Assembly (NCBI GenBank): GCA_963802905.1
Contig: CAWDKH010000004.1
Location: 1-64,000, forward strand
Origin: DASQFQ01 sp963802905
Lineage (GTDB): Bacteria > Actinomycetota > Thermoleophilia > Solirubrobacterales > Solirubrobacteraceae
Direction of reading: 5' to 3'
Length of the DNA: 64,000 bases
The position numbers and the translations under genes are program-made. Positions 62,675 to 64,000 of this stretch are shown here, piece after piece. Positions within the stretch are counted from its first letter, which is position 1. Each line of letters opens with the position of its first letter. The notes under the pieces were generated by a model, which made no database searches, was not told the DNA's origin, and saw only the letters and a program-made list of their open reading frames with translations.

Positions 62675-63112
62675 ATGGACCGACGGCGCGTACTGATCGT
62701 GGGCGGCGGGATCGCTGGGCTGGCGCTCGCGCCAATGCTCGCGCGGACCGGCGACGAGGTCGAGGTGGTCGAGCGCGAACGCGCGTGGCGGCCCGCCGGT
62801 ACCGGCATGTATCTGCCCGGCAACGCCGCTCGCGCCCTCCGTGCCTTCGGCTTGGAGGCGCAGGTCGCCTCACGAGCTGTCGCGATCGCGCACCAGCGCT
62901 TCTACGACCACAATGGCAGGCTGCTGTGTGAGGTCGACCTTCCACGCCAACTACCGTCCGCTCCTGGACCAACCCTGAGCCACCGGGCCCGCCTCCGCTT
63001 CCTCGGCCGCCTCCAGCCGACGCCATCCGCTCCTCGTCTTCGACGGATGCGAGCGCCTCGACCGGCCCGTCGCACGCGCCTCCTCCGGACGACGAGCGGG
63101 TGTTTCGGCTGA
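62675..63112 (+). pseudogene. truncated FAD-dependent monooxygenase
   Basis: 145 codons. VLIVGGGIAGLALAPMLARTGDEVEVVERERAWRPAGTGMYLPGNAARALRAFGLEAQV is a normal UbiH/PHBH-type N-terminus. After about residue 95 (LLCEVDLPRQ) the sequence becomes Arg/Pro-rich and loses family likeness. The remaining roughly 280 residues of the family are missing. Break near 62950; a frame change alone does not recover the family sequence. Confidence 0.7.
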
Positions 63113-63287
63113 GCTTCACCACACGCTCGCTCTGGACGAGGGCTGGGTGTGCGGTCGACGAGCGGCCGGCTTCTGCTTCGCCCGGGCGAGCGAGAGCGCG
63201 ATCTAGAGGTGATGCCGCTGGCGAGGTTTGTGAGCGCCGGTAAGCCAGCGGGCTCCGTGTCCCGCTGTGCGATTGGGAGGAGATCCC

Positions 63288-63989
63288 ATGACCGTCTCAG
63301 TAGTGCTCGATGCCGCCGGTCGGCGTCGCTCGCCCGCGACGCTGCCCGGCTACCACGCCGGACGTCCGCCCCGCAACAAGGGTCGGCTCTATCCCGCCGA
63401 CCCGCCGACCGTGGAAGAGATCGTCGCCGTGATGCGCGAGGCCAGCGACGACCGCCACGGCTACAGGCTGCGCGCCTTGATCGTGGTGCTCTGGCGCGGC
63501 GGCCTGCGCGTCGCCGAGGCATTGGCGCTCGGCGAGCGCGACCTCGACCCGAGGCGCGGGTCGCTGCTCGTGCGCAACGGCAAGGGCGGCCGGCGCCGCG
63601 AGATCGGCATGGACGCCTGGGGCTGGGAGCAACTGCGCCCCTGGCTCGCCGCCCGCCTCGAGCTCCCGGTCGGGCCATTGTTCTGCGTCATCGACGGCCC
63701 GACCCGCGGACGGCCCTGGTCCAGCGCCAACGCGCGCGTCGAATTCCGCCGGCTTGCCGCCCAAGCCGGAATCCGACGCCGCTTCGCGCCGCACCAGCTC
63801 CGCCACGCCCACGCCGTCGAGCTCGCCCGCGAAGGCGTCCCGCTGAACGTGATCCAGCGCCAACTCGGCCACGCCAATCTCGGCACCACCAGCATCTACC
63901 TGCAAGGCATCGACACCGAAGAGATCATCGCCACCGTCCACGCCCGGCGCGCACCGATGATGTCCGCCACCGCAGGACTGCAACTCTGA
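63288..63989 (+). CDS. tyrosine recombinase (integrase-like)
   Basis: 233 aa from ATG 63288 with GGGAGGAG 6 bases upstream. The catalytic domain: first Arg in LWRGGLRVAEALALGERDLD, Lys in VRNGKGGRRREIG, HQLRHAHAVELAREGVPLNVIQRQLGHANLGTTSIYLQ with His-x2-Arg, His and the Tyr nucleophile. The N-terminal core-binding region is short (PPTVEEIVAVMREASDDRHGYRLR), so it resembles solo recombinases of mobile cassettes more than phage integrases. It lies beside a broken monooxygenase, consistent with insertion, and may relate to the scars at 48 and 58 kb. Confidence 0.9.
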   Translation: MTVSVVLDAAGRRRSPATLPGYHAGRPPRNKGRLYPADPPTVEEIVAVMREASDDRHGYRLRALIVVLWRGGLRVAEALALGERDLDPRRGSLLVRNGKGGRRREIGMDAWGWEQLRPWLAARLELPVGPLFCVIDGPTRGRPWSSANARVEFRRLAAQAGIRRRFAPHQLRHAHAVELAREGVPLNVIQRQLGHANLGTTSIYLQGIDTEEIIATVHARRAPMMSATAGLQL

Positions 63990-64000
63990 ACAGCCCGAAA

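Noticed and set aside
1..64000. CRISPR arrays
   Set aside because: No short regularly spaced repeats were seen; the only tandem repeats are the in-frame 309-base protein repeats.

Overview
The window is about 64 kb of very GC-rich bacterial DNA. Gene content and protein style point to a Thermoleophilia-type actinobacterium (Solirubrobacter, Conexibacter or a relative). The signs are an ATG/GTG-overlapped nuo operon with an actinobacterial-type NuoG (extra Cys cluster), PadR, MMPL, SARP and LAL regulators, DUF4242, and a lone tyrosine recombinase. This placement is inference; no rRNA or other marker is present.

Layout. (1) 0-12 kb: the minus-strand complex I operon nuoA to nuoI (nuoI runs off the left edge), preceded by genes for a small membrane protein, a flavin reductase and a cupredoxin. 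Divergent from these are a cytochrome c lipoprotein gene, serS and a small acidic protein gene. (2) 12-21 kb: small membrane and zinc-ribbon proteins, a GT39-like glycosyltransferase, a PadR regulator with a palindromic operator, and an 1839-aa secreted multidomain protein with four near-identical BACON-like repeats. (3) 20.7-26 kb: an overlapping operon of PqqD-like protein, HprK-like kinase, two GT2 glycosyltransferases and a nucleotidyltransferase fused to a beta-rich domain, headed by an alpha/beta hydrolase and a membrane protein. This is the best candidate in the window for a little-described system. (4) 26-31 kb: an SDR, a lipid-modification operon (FAD oxidoreductase, DUF1365, cyclopropane synthase) and two Lys/Arg-rich membrane-segment paralogues. 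(5) 31-37 kb: an MMPL transporter, a double alpha/beta-hydrolase carrying an LQRxxGN motif like that of contractile-injection-system cargo, and a methyltransferase. (6) 37-48 kb: a DUF4242 protein with an AAA-wHTH protein, a SARP-AAA regulator, a membrane-anchored GMC oxidoreductase with a hydrolase, and a metallophosphoesterase. (7) 48.4-58.5 kb: about 10 kb bounded by two 146-bp direct repeats, each carrying only the 3' half of a tRNA-Ser(TGA). This looks like tandem integration scars. It holds a LuxR-cyclase fusion, a GMC oxidoreductase coupled to an aldehyde dehydrogenase, an HD-GYP-LuxR protein and small proteins. (8) 58.8-64 kb: a TPR-LuxR regulator, a degenerate alpha/beta hydrolase coupled to a flavin monooxygenase, a broken FAD monooxygenase and a tyrosine recombinase.

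A strong overall feature is that many otherwise well-conserved genes (nuoC, D, E, F, G, H, cfa, the SDR, DUF1365 and others) are interrupted by single-base frame changes. In almost every case one extra base is present, and removing it restores the family sequence. Essential genes would not decay this way while staying conserved on both sides, so I treat these as probable sequence-consensus errors and annotate the genes end to end.

Regulators are dense on the right side: five large multidomain regulators lie between 37 and 61 kb, most beside redox enzymes. The gene pairs GMC/ALDH, hydrolase/flavin monooxygenase and hydrolase/membrane-GMC are each joined by start-stop overlaps, implying translation together.
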